Of a stretch of 64,000 bases of DNA, positions 11,397 to 25,314 are shown in pieces. The translations under genes were made by a program, and so were the position numbers. Source of the DNA: Heliocybe sulcata. Its lineage: Eukaryota > Basidiomycota > Agaricomycetes > Gloeophyllales > Gloeophyllaceae. Every line of letters begins with the position of its first letter. Within the stretch, counting starts at the first letter, position 1. Location: the NCBI GenBank assembly GCA_004369045.1, contig ML213514.1, positions 418,596 to 482,595 on the forward strand, in the 5' to 3' direction. The notes under the pieces were generated by a model that searched no databases, was not told where the DNA came from, and saw nothing but the letters and a program-made list of their open reading frames with translations.

Positions 11397-12504
11397 TTAC
11401 TTTAGCATGCGCTCCAAGCGCTCGAGGACGGTGACTATGCGGCGGATAAGGGCGCCGACAGGCCGAGGCATGATGATGGCTTGGTCGTCGGCGCCTTCGA
11501 CGCAAGATACGGTGCGTTGTCTCTGGATGGCGCGTTCAATGGCCATGGGCAGGTTGAGGGTGATGCGGGCGAGCTGTATTGTGAGCCGCGACCGGCCCAT
11601 GATGTCGAGATAGGAGAGTTGACGGAAGGCGTGCTGGACTTCGAGGAGGTGACCTAGTTCCGAGTGGAGTGCCAGGATACAGGTTCGGCAAGCTAGGTAG
11701 GCTGTTAGATACTCTCTGAGGTGTGGAGGGAGTTGGTGCGTACTTATTGCGCGTTCTCGTATATTGTGCAGCGTCGAGAGGATGACATTAACACTGTCCT
11801 CTCCTAATTGGATAGATGGGTTGATGTTATTGAGGGATTCTGAGGGGTACATGGCCGGTGTGTAAGGGCGGGCAAAGGACAGGAATAATTTCTGTTACTC
11901 ACGTAGCAGTGTGCGGACCATTTCAAGATCGCTATCCAGAAAATCGTTGAAAACACCGATAATCACTGCCCGGAACGTCTGCTCCGAGTAGGTGGGAGGA
12001 CGAGTATTGAAGAAGTCTTGCGGGCTCCGACACGAGTCGTATACTCGTTTGGAGGAGGGCTTGCTAAGGACATCATACGCTATGCAGACTTTCTGAAAAG
12101 CGCGAGTGGCTTCGGGATTGTCGGGGAATTTACTGGTAAAAAGACTATAAGTACCACTTTGTGGCGAGGTTAATGATGGGGACGTACTCGGGGTGGCAGT
12201 CCTTACTCCTCAAGAGGTATGCCCGACGCAATGCCGCTCTATCGCCTGCCTTGGACCGCGGTATCCCTAAGACTTCATATAGGTCGTTTCGAGACAGTAC
12301 ATGGTCTATAACAGGGTTCTTCCCCGCCGACTGTCCTGATCGCGCGTCAGATGAAGGATCCGACGACAGGCCTTTCTTCGCGTCCGCTGCGCCTTCTGTC
12401 CATGTTATCTGTTTCCGCGAGTGCGACGCATCGGTTTCCTCGTCTTCGACCGGCAAGTAGAAATAGTTGCTAGCTGAACCCCAGTTCCCCAGAAATCCGA
12501 GCAT
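11397..12504 (-). CDS. DnaJ (J-domain) protein of unknown class
   Basis: Four exons (12504-12188, 12132-11903, 11839-11744, 11701-11397) give about 315 residues. Near residue 90 a J-domain starts with LYEVLGIPRSKAGDRAALRR and continues YLLRSKDCHPDKFPDN; the last base of the HPD Asp codon is supplied by the second exon, so the Hsp70-activating HPD is intact although an intron splits it. Helix IV follows as AFQKVCIAYDVLSKPSSKR. The rest is a helical C-terminal region with LACRTCILALHSELGHLLEV and no Gly/Phe or zinc-finger part, so it is a class-C J-protein. I chose the ATG at 12504 because the frame further upstream has no other ATG. The Hsp70 partner and location are unknown. Confidence 0.8.
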
Positions 12505-12955
12505 GAGTGTCAGAGCGATTGTAGAACAAGAGAGACCGGACAGACACACCGGACTTGAAGACGGAGGAGATCATGGGTGGTCAGGGATAATGCATGGAAA
12601 CGAATGCATGTGATTGCAGGCGAGGCATATTAATTAGGCTCACCGCTTGTGATCGCCACATGAAATGACCGTGAGAACTCGACGTATGCCTGGACCTGGA
12701 CCTCGAAGAATCACTTCCAACTTCAGCTTCAAGCTTTCGATCGAGTTCAGTTTGACGCCGCAATGTACAAGTGGGCGACACTGCGAGGTAGTCACCAGTA
12801 GCCAGCTAGCAACTCAGATGGTATTGCGCATTCTGTGCGAGTTTACGAGGAAGGCGAGGCACCGCAGCACAGTCAGGAGTTCTCCTCTATCCGGACAGAG
12901 GACACATATTTCCGTATGTTTCCTTCAGCTGTGCTCTCACGGCTTTTAATCTCCA
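12505..12955. other. intergenic stretch, 451 bp
   Basis: I see nothing coding here. It should contain the promoter of the DnaJ gene, which reads away to the left. Confidence 0.4.
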
Positions 12956-14026
12956 TCAGCCAGCCCTTCCACGACGGAAACTGTCTTGCGGCTTGTAAAC
13001 TCTATTGATGGCATCTTGATTCAGACCTAACGACATCCCAGTCGAATTTGGGGGCGCGCCACTAGTATTTATTCCTGAAGGTTGTGGGCGGAATCGCGAC
13101 TGAACGTGGAAGGTCCCTTTGTGCCGCAAGGTACCTGAGGTAATATTGGCTACGTCTTCTGCAACCATCCAGTCACGCCAGCTTATGCCGTCCTCCACGA
13201 CCCGTTAAACTGGTGAGACAGGATGTAAAGCACGAAGACGCATCTGGCATATGGTGAACGTTTGAACAGGGAGGGGACATCGGATAGTGATGTCCGGGCT
13301 TGAGTGCAATGCGCAATGGCCTTGCCGCCTACTGAGATATCTGCGTGATTGACAAAGACAAACTTAGACGCCTGTCTTCGGTCAGTACTTTGGACTGCAT
13401 GCTTGGTGTACAAAACTCACCTCGGATACCAAGGCTTTATAAGGATCAAACAAACAGCGGTGATTTGCGCAAATACATAATCCGTTCCCGGGTCCATGTT
13501 CGCTGGCTTTCGGCGGGATTCAATCATGAGATTCGAACATGTGCCGCCAGGAGTCATGGTTTGGTCAGTTTAAATTAGTCCTGTTTGGCACCTTCAACTT
13601 GCTGTCTATCGCACTGAAGCCAGTGACAGGACAACGTTCAACAGGGAAGTTGAGACTGCACAGTACGCACAGACATTTCTCCAAGGGTTTGCCGCGATGA
13701 AATGCTGTCGAGCCGGAGACAGTCGATATATCGTGGTCGTGCCGTCCAAAACCTTGAGAAGGTCCGTCCCGGGACAGAACAAATGCAGCTCCGATAAGGT
13801 GGTAGTAAATATGAGCGATTTAGGAGCTATTGTAGAGAGCGAGTGGGACGTCCCCTAGCGGAAAATAAAACGGCATGGAGTCCGAGGTGGGCGTGCAGGG
13901 CGTAGTCGTAAGGAAAGGAGGGGACGCTGAACAGAAGGGAATGCGTACCTGAGATATTGGGTCAACTTGAATGCTAACGCTGAACGTTGAAGCTTGGCTC
14001 AGCAGGCGAACCTCCTCTGGAGCCAT
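12956..14026 (-). pseudogene. unrecognised coding stretch, apparently frame-disrupted
   Basis: Several minus-strand segments read like real protein and can be partly spliced: 14026-13949 (MAPEEVRLLSQASTFSVSIQ), about 13833-13684 (PKSLIFTTTLSELHLFCPGT), about 13515-13433 (DPGTDYVFAQITAVCLILIK), about 13353-13200 (GGKAIAHCTQARTSLSDVPS, then LFKRSPYARCVFVLYILSHQ) and 13198-12956 (EDGISWRDWMVAEDVANITS to the stop). The last two need a change of frame near 13198 with no plausible intron between them. I do not recognise the protein. It may be a decaying gene, a sequence error, or a gene whose splicing I have misread. It follows the CobW-type gene on the same strand after only 31 bases. Confidence 0.3.
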
Positions 14027-14057
14027 TTTATACTCGCCAAAGAAGCTACGGTATTAT

Positions 14058-15446
14058 CTATACCAGTTCTGCATCTAAAGCAGCCGCGAACTTGCGGATC
14101 GTCCTCTTGATCTCGCCCCTCTCGCCCATAGCCGTCAGCTTGACTATGGCCCCATCTGAGATTCCTGCCTCGAGCGCGGTAAGCTCGAATCGTCCGAAGG
14201 CCCAGTTCAAAATCTTCACGCCGTCTCGGAGCTTGACAAAGCCTTTAACTCTCCAGACTGTTTCCTTCGAGAGTCCGTTCAGAGCGGCGGTGAGAACGGA
14301 CTCTTCGACAGGTTCCACGTCCTGTTTCATAGTCTCGACGCCCTGGGGCACGTGAGTCTGCTGACAGTGCTCATCATGAACATGGGGTTTGGCGGAGGAC
14401 GGCCCTTTGAAAACCGTGACTGTCTCTACTTCGTCGTTGTGCGTGCCATCTATTGCCGACAGCCTGGGGTCGGACTCGGAGAAGAGTTTGGTATCAAGCC
14501 CGAAGATGAAATTTGGGTCCACACCGTTACGGCCTTGACATCTAATTTTCGGTGTGGTATCATTCAACGTGTTCAGATGATCAATGACGATGTCTAGTTG
14601 CCGCTCCGAAATGTGTTCCCATTTATTCTGGACAGGAGGGTCAATTATCGGGAAGCGCTCTCTAGGCGAATGTAACTGACGATTAAGATAGCATCGGTGT
14701 AACTTGCTTGCATCTTCGATGTGGGCGACGAATCTTCGTATCCTGTGAAGTTTTCTGCATCTATGACAGTCACGATGGCATCAAGCTTGAGGTCTCCGCT
14801 GGTTTCCCGCTCGAGTTCTCTAATCTGGAACGCCAACGTCGCAGGGAAAGCGGATCCACTGGAGTCATGATCAATAGATGTCAACAAAAACACTAGTATC
14901 TAGAAAGATATACCGACGAGCATTCAATAATGATACGGTCCGGGCGGAAGTTATCTAGTCAGCGTAAGCCAATATGTGCAGCATACATCGAGTTGGAGAA
15001 GCGTTCACCTCTTATCTCCAGCAGAGCCGTCTTCATCTGTCCGATCAGGACACAGCACCTGCAATATACAAGTTGAACCAAGAAAGACTAGACCTTTGTA
15101 CAAGCATCGGCTTACATACAGCCATTCAGAATCTCGCTAACTGCAGTCAGACTGGACTGTTTCGCCAGCTGGCTATCCACTAAAGCCAAGAAGCATCGAT
15201 ATTACACTTCCGCTCCTGAAGAAGCCTCAACGTACCCTCTACATCGCCGAATTCGTTTTTCAACAGAACTACTTTGTAATCCTTCGGCAACTGGGGCAGA
15301 AGGGATAATATGATGGAAGTCTATTGTCGAATCGTCGAGAGTTCGGATGTGCTATCCAAGCTTCAAGTCTCGAGTGTGTTACTCACTTTGCCTGCTCCCA
15401 GAAAACCAGTGAAGACCGTGATAGGGATAGGTTTCAAAGAGGCCAT
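14058..15446 (-). CDS. COG0523/CobW-family GTPase (ZNG1-like metallochaperone)
   Basis: ATG at 15446 begins MASLKPIPITVFTGFLGAGK; an intron falls right after the Walker A Lys and the next exon supplies TSIILSLLPQLPKD. Further exons give NEFGDVEVDSQ, then LNGCMCCVLIGQMKTALLE, in which GCxCC is the metal-binding CxCC of the COG0523 family. These are followed by NFRPDRIIIECS, LDAIVTVIDAENF and the C-terminal CobW_C domain (VWRVKGFVKLRDG...WAFGRFELT). Family members are GTP-dependent chaperones for Zn, Co or Ni; the eukaryotic branch ZNG1 hands zinc to methionine aminopeptidase. A His/Cys-bearing segment, KPHVHDEHCQQTHVPQG, replaces the usual His-rich linker. Its zinc role is inferred from the family. 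It diverges closely from the RWDD2-like gene. Confidence 0.87.
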
Positions 15447-15484
15447 AATGAGAGTTTATAAGCAAGTTACCGTGGCTCGAAAGC

Positions 15485-16099
15485 GTGTGGCGCACCTACG
15501 CGTGCGAAGACCCGGATAATTTCGAATGTGGCTTGCCCAATTTGCTCCGGCGAGACTCTTTCCTGCATAACTTGCATTATAACATCGTCTCCCGGAAATC
15601 CCTAGACATTCATGTGTCCCGCTTACTGGACATGCCTGTGCGACCCGCAGAATTGCGTGCTCTTATGTTCTTCCATCATATCTTAAACAAGAACAAGAAA
15701 CGCGATCTCTGCCGGCTGGCCCTAGACAGAAAGCTTAGAGGGTATGTCAAATACGGCTGGCCCGGGATTCTAGTCTGCCAGGGCGAAGAAACTGAACTTA
15801 AAGGGTACATCAAAGAAGTCAAGGTATGACTCGATTGTGGACGTGCTGCTTTCATCCTCACAGTTCCGCCTTGGAACGTCGGCTATATCCACAAATGGTG
15901 CAATTAGAGCATGAGGTGGCAACAAGTCCGCTTGGATGCGCTGGACCGCGTTCCGGGCGAGCCAGCGCGTGGAGTTCCGGGGACATTCAAAGGCCTTGAG
16001 GAAGTGAAGACTATCGGTGACATCGCGAAAAGACTTTCTGTCCTAGGATCGGACTGGGAGACTTGGTTCAAACAGGGCATGGGGTATGGTCCGCGGTGA
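15485..16099 (+). CDS. RWDD2/DUF1115-type protein, 5' end unresolved
   Basis: An exon ending at 15825 and a second from 15909 to 16099 join in frame. The first carries HHILNKNKKRDL, then ALDRKLRGYVKYGWPGILVC and GEETELKGYIKEVKS. The second carries MRWQQVRLD, the segment FKGLEEVKTIGDIAKRLSVL and a terminal KQGMGYG. The series K(R)KDL..LA..L.L.G..K.G.PG...VEG and the closing GMGY are the DUF1115 pattern of RWDD2 proteins, whose role is not established. There is no N-terminal RWD domain, because the CobW-type gene starts only 39 bases upstream of this frame. The listed start is simply the edge of convincing coding; the first in-frame ATG is at 15629, although RDSFLHNLHYN before it looks conserved. 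A short unseen first exon is likely. Confidence 0.6.
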
Positions 16100-17254
16100 A
16101 ATTCGGAACGCCGCTTTTGTATCTTCGATGGCTGCCGAAGTGTTCCAGCATCTGCATTGTACTAGGATGACATGGTCACGAGTCTGGCGTATACGAACAT
16201 AGCAGATGGCGTTCAAGGTCAATCTCTGGCTTCACATGCTGAGTTTATCGTTCTCCAATCTTTCTCCGCTGTGATACTGTTGCTTACTTGGCGGTCTGCA
16301 TGTAAGCTCCCACTGTCTGTACAGTTCCGAGGATGGCTACTCACCACCGCCTCGCAGAATAGCAACCTTTAGCACTGGGTGCCGCTCAATATCCAGATCA
16401 TGGTCATACCGCTCCCGATTTGGTTGCTGATGCTTCGAGGCTCCCAATGCCATGATATTATAAGGGGCTGCATGAGTAGAGGTATGGCACAGACTGTCAT
16501 GGCAGTATCGAGACCAGCGACCCAGCCAGATACTCGCCGTGGACGCTGAGGGGGTATGTAGGCGATCTTATTGTCAGTAATGCTCTACGCAACTGACGCT
16601 TGTGTTCATGACTGCATACGGTTGCATCGCATTGTTATCCACAAGGTCGTCTTCGCGACTTGCACTCCTCGCATGGATGACATCTGGAACACTGATATAT
16701 TCTAGCCATTCTGTGTTACGGTTACCTTCTGACGTCTAGCGAAGAGATAATAATTCGTGCCTGTGAGCCATAATTTGCGAGTGGCCGTCCTAAATATTGA
16801 TAAAAGCCGTCGATTTTGATCAATAGTTCATGCAGTACAATGTATCAATACAACTGTGTCATATAGCTATGTCGGTCGAGATTTATATGGGTTAAAGTAG
16901 AATGTCTAATACATCGGATATCCTGTCTCCCTTCCCTTCGTTGCTGATATGTAGTAGCTATGCCAAGCTTGTGTATGTGCAACGCCTTGACTGTTATAAG
17001 CGTAAGTCTGCCTGAGCTTGACAATATCGTCTCTTGGATCCAGATTATTGACAGACGTGCGCAAGCTTTAAACTCTGCGGTTATATGCAAGCTGGTGACG
17101 TATCAGTCGCGCGAAACCGGAGCTGAGAGCGTTAATCACTGTGACAGCGCCCTCTTGCCCGTCCCATGTTAGCGACGTGTCTAGCGGAGTGCACAAACTC
17201 TCATCTATCCTTAGTATACTGAAACCTCTGGTGGCAGTCGACGAGAACGAAGTC
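16100..17254. other. intergenic stretch, 1155 bp, with weak coding-like fragments
   Basis: Minus-strand fragments around 16440-16330 (MALGASKHQQPNRERYDHDL, then DIERHPVLKVAILRGG) and 16710-16600 read somewhat like protein but do not assemble into a gene that I can defend. The right-hand part presumably contains the CWH43 promoter. Confidence 0.35.
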
Positions 17255-20200
17255 ATGGATAACCGCAACGATCGAGAACGCGCTCGGCTAACGCTCGACG
17301 CGTCCCGGATTGCAGCCGTCCACACTTACCTTGCCTTGGCGACTTTCTTCACTGCGCTATCGCTAGGCTGCTTGCTGCATTACAAGAAGATAGTCAAGAA
17401 TGGTGTGGCAGGATATCCTGAGGAGTGGTTCCCATCTGTGTCTGCCACGTGAGTGCTACGATATGAATGTCGGACGTGCTGCAACCTGATCCGTGTTCTA
17501 TTCCGGCGCAGGATTGGCGACTGGTATCCAGAACGAAATGTATTCCAGATCATGATAGCCCTAAACTCCGGTACGTCTATTGATAGTCAGCACACTCAAT
17601 TCTCATCTAATCTGTCGCTCCAGGGCCTCGGTTTGCCCTTGTATTCTTACAGTACTACTTGACACGCTCTGTGAACTCATCTCTGCCGACTGTTGTATTC
17701 ATATTCGGTATCATTCGGACGTTATCGTGCGGAGGATGGGTGTATATCACTTCTAGTGACGATCATGACGCTCACGACGTCCTCATGATCACATACATTG
17801 TATGCAACCTGCCCTGGATGGTCGGCGGTATAGCTTGTACTCCCATGGCGAACATCCAAGCCAGAAAACAGCGGTACGCTTTCATGACTTCTTCACTTCC
17901 TTGCTTTTAACGTGGTCTTTATTAAGACAACGCGTCTGTGCCGCGTAAGTGGAAAACACCAAGCACTCATCGTACCCTGGACTAATTTCGGGTACCAGAT
18001 TCTTCCTGTCCATGATCCCAATGATCTATTTTTTCATACAACACAAAGTGTATCGGGTCCCTGGAGGTAAGGTCTTGGTTCAAAATCATGCTGTCGTTAG
18101 ATTCTGACTTTACCTTTCAACAGCTTATACTAGATACAGCTTTTTTGAATGGGGTCTGATCATCCTGGACATCATGTATGACTCGGTTACGGAGCTCGAT
18201 TTCAAAGCCGCCAAGCTGCAGGTGAATCCATTCTTTCATCAGTCAGGTCATCAGTTCTTGGTTCACTCATCGCTTCACACGGTCCAAGATATCACTGGGG
18301 TCTTCATTTGACGGTCAGAGCGAAATGGATAAGATGTACAATTACACGCATCGCCTTGCTTGATTGTTTTGACTTTAATGCGTACTACAGATACACCTCT
18401 GCGCCCATGGCAGAGACGCCGTCGGAAAAGAATGCGCTGGCGGTGACCGCCGAACCTGCTGAGAAACTTACTGGTGAATTGAGCGACACGACAGCACCGG
18501 AACCGAAGAGACTACAGTCCCTTCTGCCGACACAATGGCGGTCAGCGGCTATGTTCCTCTCCGACGTCTATCTTTGTGAGCTGTTGAGATCTATGTAAAC
18601 ATATCCGCTAAACTCAATCATCGATCCTATTCAGCATATTTATTCTGGTCTATCTATACCTCTCTCGCGCCCACGCTGTTCTATTTCTCTGTGTGGGAGC
18701 TCGGTATTGCAGGCCACGAACTTGCCCTGCTCTCCGTGCTCGCTCCTTGCCTGCTCGGCATCTCGCCCTTCCTTGCCTGGGCTCGCAGCCATGAAGGCAA
18801 GATGACGTTGCACGTGCTGTCCTTCATTGGCCTCGCGGCGTATGCTCTGCCCAGTCCGTTGCTGCGGCTTTTTGCTGTCTCCTTCGCCAATATGGCGCTG
18901 AGTATTCGGCAGGCTGTTGATTGGGCTGACGGAGATAGGGCTTGGTATAACGGAATACGTGAGACCATGCGGCTGTTCTGTGCGTGGGTCGCTCGTCTCA
19001 CGTAGTAATTCAGTGACAGGATTGGGTCTCATGCTGTCATCCTTATCGAAGCTCGCGAACCATTCAAATAATCCAGGTGAGTGGGACACGCTCATTCTCA
19101 CCATCAATGCTAATATTTGTGTAGTCTGGCCATTTGTTCATGGACCCTCTGGTGGCTACAACAAGACCGGCATTCTTCTTGGACTCCTTTCTCTTTACGA
19201 AGTGCATACCAGGACCAAGGACACGCAGCATGCTGTGCAGTCCAAGACTACCCCGACATCTGTCCTTCCATCGCAGACTTGGCTCCCGCAATCGATAGCA
19301 CTCGGCGGCCTGCTGTTCACTCTGCACCAACTCCTCGCGGACTCCAGTACACTGGTCGCATGGTCTTGGACGGGCTACCCCATCAAGGGACCTATTCCCA
19401 ACGTGCACGGCTATCGAACTCTGCTGGCGCAAGGTGGCGGGCTTCTGTTACCTGTTCTACTTCCGCATGCCGGTTTCCTCACTCATCCGGCTTGGTTCCT
19501 CTACGGCGCTGCCAGTGCGTACGTGACGTACAGCTACAAGGACTGGCTCGGGTACTCCGGCGGCGTGCACCTTGCGCTCTTCTTGATGTCGGTCATTCCA
19601 CATGTAATCCGCAATGCATCGATGACTGGCCGGGTAGGCCGCACCTACTTCACCGCATGGCTCGTGGTGTGCTTGTTCGACCTTGCGAATGTCTGGACGG
19701 TGGCGTACGCGTTTGTTCCAGGCGGAGTGTATCTGCGAGAGCGCACAGACCTGTAAGAGACGCATGTACGCATGACTGGGTTTTCCTGACTTGATGTCAC
19801 AACGACTATAGCGTTCTTGCAGCGCAGATGGCTGTTCTTGGGCTTGCCTTCAACTGGTCTGGGAGGCAGCTTCCTTCGTTCTCTGTGTCACTCCCTGGAC
19901 CGCCAGATTCTGGGTCTTATGTGAACAAGCTTCTGGCGATGCTGGCAGCAGCGTCTATTTTGGTGGCTTTCTACCAAATTCCGTCGTCCAGTCCGGTACC
20001 CTACCGACCTGGGCCTCGCATCGTCAGAGCTGGCATATGGACTGTGCACTTTGGTATCGACAATGAAGGAAGAGATAGTCAGAGGAGGATGAGAGACCTT
20101 ATAAGGTGAGTCTGCGGGAGTTCTTCGTGAATACGACTGACATGAACCTCTAGGGATATGGAGTTAGATGTTGTTGGGTTGCTTGAGACTGATCTCCATG

Positions 20201-21474
20201 TAAGTAGGTGACAAAGTCCCACGGACCTCCGCTGATCTTGCATAGCGGATCGTGTTCGGCAATCGCGATCTGTGAGTACTCGCATGGGATGCCTTATTGG
20301 TGGTGAGGCTGAAGTCTCCATAGAACGCGAGTTGTTGCGGAAGATCTCGGATACGTGAGTAAGAACTAGCGCTGATCTCAGACGCCATGACAAACCATGT
20401 TAGTACGTGGACCTGGGACCTGGACCTAACCAACATACGTGGGGCGTTGTCCTGCTGTCCAAGGTTAGTCCTTTCTCACTTCCCTCTCGAGGCGATCTGA
20501 ATAAGCATGCCGCATCAGTTCCCTATCATCAACTCGACGCACCATCTGCTTCCGTCTCCGTATGGCGAGCTTGCTCCGGCAATCGAAGCTGTACTTGATA
20601 TCTACGGGACGCCAGTAACTGTCGTGGTCGCTCACAACGGGCAAGGTACGAATCTTCTACATTCACACGCCCTGTTGAAATCACTGACACTGTTGGTTCG
20701 CAGAGGAGACGCCCCTCGACCGCGAGCTGCAAAGTACGGAACTCGCAAGGATCATGGCCAAGTCGTACCCGCAACCGGTTATATTTCTGGGATACGTCGT
20801 CACCCGCCCTGGTGCCAAGCGGCGTGCGTAGCTCATCGCGTACAGTTTCCCCGAGCCGTGCTGACCAGCTCCCAGCAAACCCGTACGAGATTTTGGTCTC
20901 GGAGGGCAAGATGCACGACATCGACAGTTTGGACTTTGACCGGTGGTACGTCGTACGTCTCCCTGGAAACTTATGGTAGCTCACGCGTGCGGGGCATGTA
21001 TAGGTGCGAGTACATCTTATACCGGGGTCTTTACCGAACGGCCTACGCCCGCGTGTCGCGCAGCACGATCACCGATACCGAGCTGCAGATCGGCCAGTTC
21101 GTCGTCCCGAAGTATGGCCACGGCGTCACGGACGACAGCGAGCCTGCGCGGTATCTGAGGTCGTGGAAGGAGAACCTCCCAGAGGAGCACGTAAGTCCCT
21201 AGTCAATTCTGTGGTATTAAGGACGAAGCTGAAACTCTAATGGTAGTGGTTCCCTATGGAGTACTATGGAAATGAGAAGGAGGGTGGTGTGAGGTGGGTA
21301 TCTATGTCACTTCGAACTCGAATGACTGATCTCACCCGCGAACAGAGGTCACTTTTATCATGTCTTCAACACGGTACGCCTTCGTCCTTACCTTCCCGAT
21401 GCTGTTTGGGATCTGATTGTGTGGCCGCGATGCAGCCGCTCTACTACAGGCTGCCAGAAGGAGCAATCGTATAA
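17255..21474 (+). CDS. CWH43: Cwh43 GPI-anchor lipid remodelling protein (PGAP2 + PGAP2IP fusion)
   Basis: Many short-intron exons encode a polytopic membrane protein of about 930 residues. The N-terminal Frag1/PGAP2 part has [35 protein letters not shown] and several membrane spans. The central part has [19 protein letters not shown] and a run of about eight further hydrophobic segments. The C-terminal part is an endonuclease/exonuclease/phosphatase-like domain with [32 protein letters not shown] and [12 protein letters not shown], ending [11 protein letters not shown]. Yeast Cwh43 swaps diacylglycerol for ceramide in GPI anchors in the ER; animals carry the two halves as separate genes. I start at the ATG at 17255, after which the family pattern begins. 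The splice between about 18227 and 18420 is uncertain: the simplest path uses an acceptor at 18416-18417. Confidence 0.9.
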
Positions 21475-21682
21475 GGCAAGTACAGCACTCAGTTGCTGGG
21501 CTTACTTTGCCAGAGGTACTACTATGGTACAAACATAGTCCCGTCGAAAAAGGCGCCGAAGCCGGCGGGGATGGAATGACTATGATACAATCGAATATGA
21601 TGCGCTAGTATACATTTGCGTTGCGATGATGCTACAACCGCCCCAGTGCGACAAAACAGTAAAAGTATGGGAACAAAGGGGT
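21475..21682. terminator. convergent 3' region between CWH43 and the hemerythrin-like gene
   Basis: The stop codons face each other across 208 bases, so both polyadenylation regions lie here. No clear AATAAA is seen. Confidence 0.35.
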
Positions 21683-22545
21683 CTAATATTGCTCGGGATG
21701 GTGAAACTTGAGCTCGACGAACTCCCTCCCTCCGAGGGTCTCGACGATCTTGTCGTGCACGGAACCCCATCCGCCAGCAGCCTTCTGTGCTACGCCGCCT
21801 GTCTGAGGCGCCAAGGGATGTGGCCGCGTCGGCACCATTGTGCGTGCCTTGAGGAATTCTCGGGCGATTTTCTGCATCACGACGGTCAGAGAGTAATGGA
21901 TCGGCGAGAGTAAGTAGTACGAACATCGTTCTCTTCCGGCGTGAGCTTGGACTTGATGGCAGGGAACTGGTCGTTCTCCTCCTCCTGCGCGTGCGTGAGG
22001 AAGGCGTTGACGGCCTTGCCGAGGACCTCGTCGTATTTCGACGAGCTCATGGGTACGGCGTCTGCTGCGTAGACGAGCTTCTTGATGTCGGCATGCTCCT
22101 CTGCAATCAGCATAACACGGCGATTAGCATACACTTAGGTTATTCAGACTCTAAGCTCCATACCCTTGTTGTGGTCAGCAGTCCCGTCGAAGCCCAGCTT
22201 GTAGTAATCATTGTAGACGGAAATCTCCCTAAAGACACGGCCGTCTCAGATTCTGGCACACCTAGGTAATATCCGAACTCACTCGGAGTCACCGTGGACA
22301 GCCATCTCCCTGATGAGGGTGTTCGCAATGACCGCCCTCTCCTGCTTCTCCGTCGCAGCCTGGAAGCGGCTCCAAAGGTCTCTAACGTTGTCATGGTCGA
22401 CCTTGATCTCGTTCGTCACATCAAGCAATGTTGGCGACACTGTAGCCAGGCTCCGTGAGCGAAGCGCTATCGGAGAGTAGAGAGATGAAGAGGGTCGGGC
22501 CAGGCGGAGGGCGGCAGAGGGTCTGACGGCGACGCGAGCGAACAT
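21683..22545 (-). CDS. hemerythrin-like HHE-domain protein, probably mitochondrial
   Basis: Exon 1 (22545-22283) begins MFARVAVRPSAALRLARPSS and continues with Arg and Ser but no acid for about 40 residues, a typical mitochondrial targeting peptide. The mature part carries the His/Glu ligands of a diiron four-helix bundle in order: KVDHDNVRDLW, MAVHGDSEE, TADHNKGEEHADIKKL-type (HNKEEHAD after splicing) and AFLTHAQEEENDQFP. The last exon ends ELKFHHPEQY. HHE proteins bind iron and oxygen or sense redox state; in fungi their role is poorly known. About 230 residues is usual for the family. It is the first of three minus-strand genes (with the reductase and Ohr) that all have redox chemistry, though nothing shows co-regulation. 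Confidence 0.87.
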
Positions 22546-22889
22546 TTCGAGAGATGGTTAAGCAGTATTTTGCTTGCTCGTCCATGATATAAAGAAACTG
22601 GCACACTGGGATTCGCAAGGGAGCGGATCGTGACGAACGCTATGACGCTAGCTAGAGATGTGCAGTGACCTTGGCCGCCCGAGCGAGCATCAACACGTCA
22701 TCACAAACGCCCAAGCTCTCATTCGTCAGTCCCACCCAGATCGCGATCGTGCTTGGGATCTAGATGTCGTGCACAGCATATACTCACAAAACATTCGAAT
22801 ACGGTCACTCGGCCACATGTGCATTCTTACAACTCGAAGAGTAATAAGAGTAATATTACAATGACACAGCACCTAGTTTTCTAGGTCTT

Positions 22890-24577
<1,688 letters not shown>

Positions 24578-25314
24578 CTTGTCCTAGTAGTCGCAGAGAG
24601 GCTGTTGGATGCAAAATACGCAAGACGTTATATAACTTCTTGTTTATCGCAGCCGACCGCTGGCGCGTCTCCTCGGCATGCATCCAGCCACTTCCGCGAA
24701 GAAGTATCGCGGAGCGGCCGGAAAATGTGAAGTTCCTCGGTCGAAGTGGCTTCAGCGTCGCTGGAATTGGAAAGCGACCAATCGGAGGCGGTCAAAGACG
24801 CGTTTCGATCGTTGCCACAGCTGCGTTGTGGTGTGGCACACCCTCATAACTGTACATGTTGTGATCCGCTTGGATTAATGAGTCTACTAGGCGTTCTCGC
24901 AGCAGTCGTCCGAGTTGCAGTCCGTCGCAACCCTTTCGAACACTAGGGGTTCTGCCTGGTGCGAGCCCGACCCATCGCACAGATATGTGAATTCTGGAGC
25001 CTTCCGGACTAGTCAGCGTCGCATTGACAGAGTTCATTCCCATGTTTTCGTATACTCGCAGTATAAGTACAGCACAAGGCTCAACCAATTCGCAGATGTA
25101 ATATCAAATCCACTCTAAAAATACATGTGAGGTCTGACTAGTACTCAGTATTGGTACATAATTGCTAGGGTCCCGAAATTGCGAAGAATTAATATAACAA
25201 TAAGCTTCGTGCGAGCGTTTCCGACGCGATATGCATTACGTCGATGGTAATATCGTCTGTGTGTGTGTCGTGAGGGAAAAAGAGATAAGGCGCCAAGGAG
25301 AATCCTTGAATGCT
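24578..25314. other. intergenic stretch, 737 bp
   Basis: I see no gene. The left part is the promoter side of the reductase and the right part the 3' side of the Ohr gene. A tiny (GT)n run sits at about 25257-25268. Confidence 0.45.
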
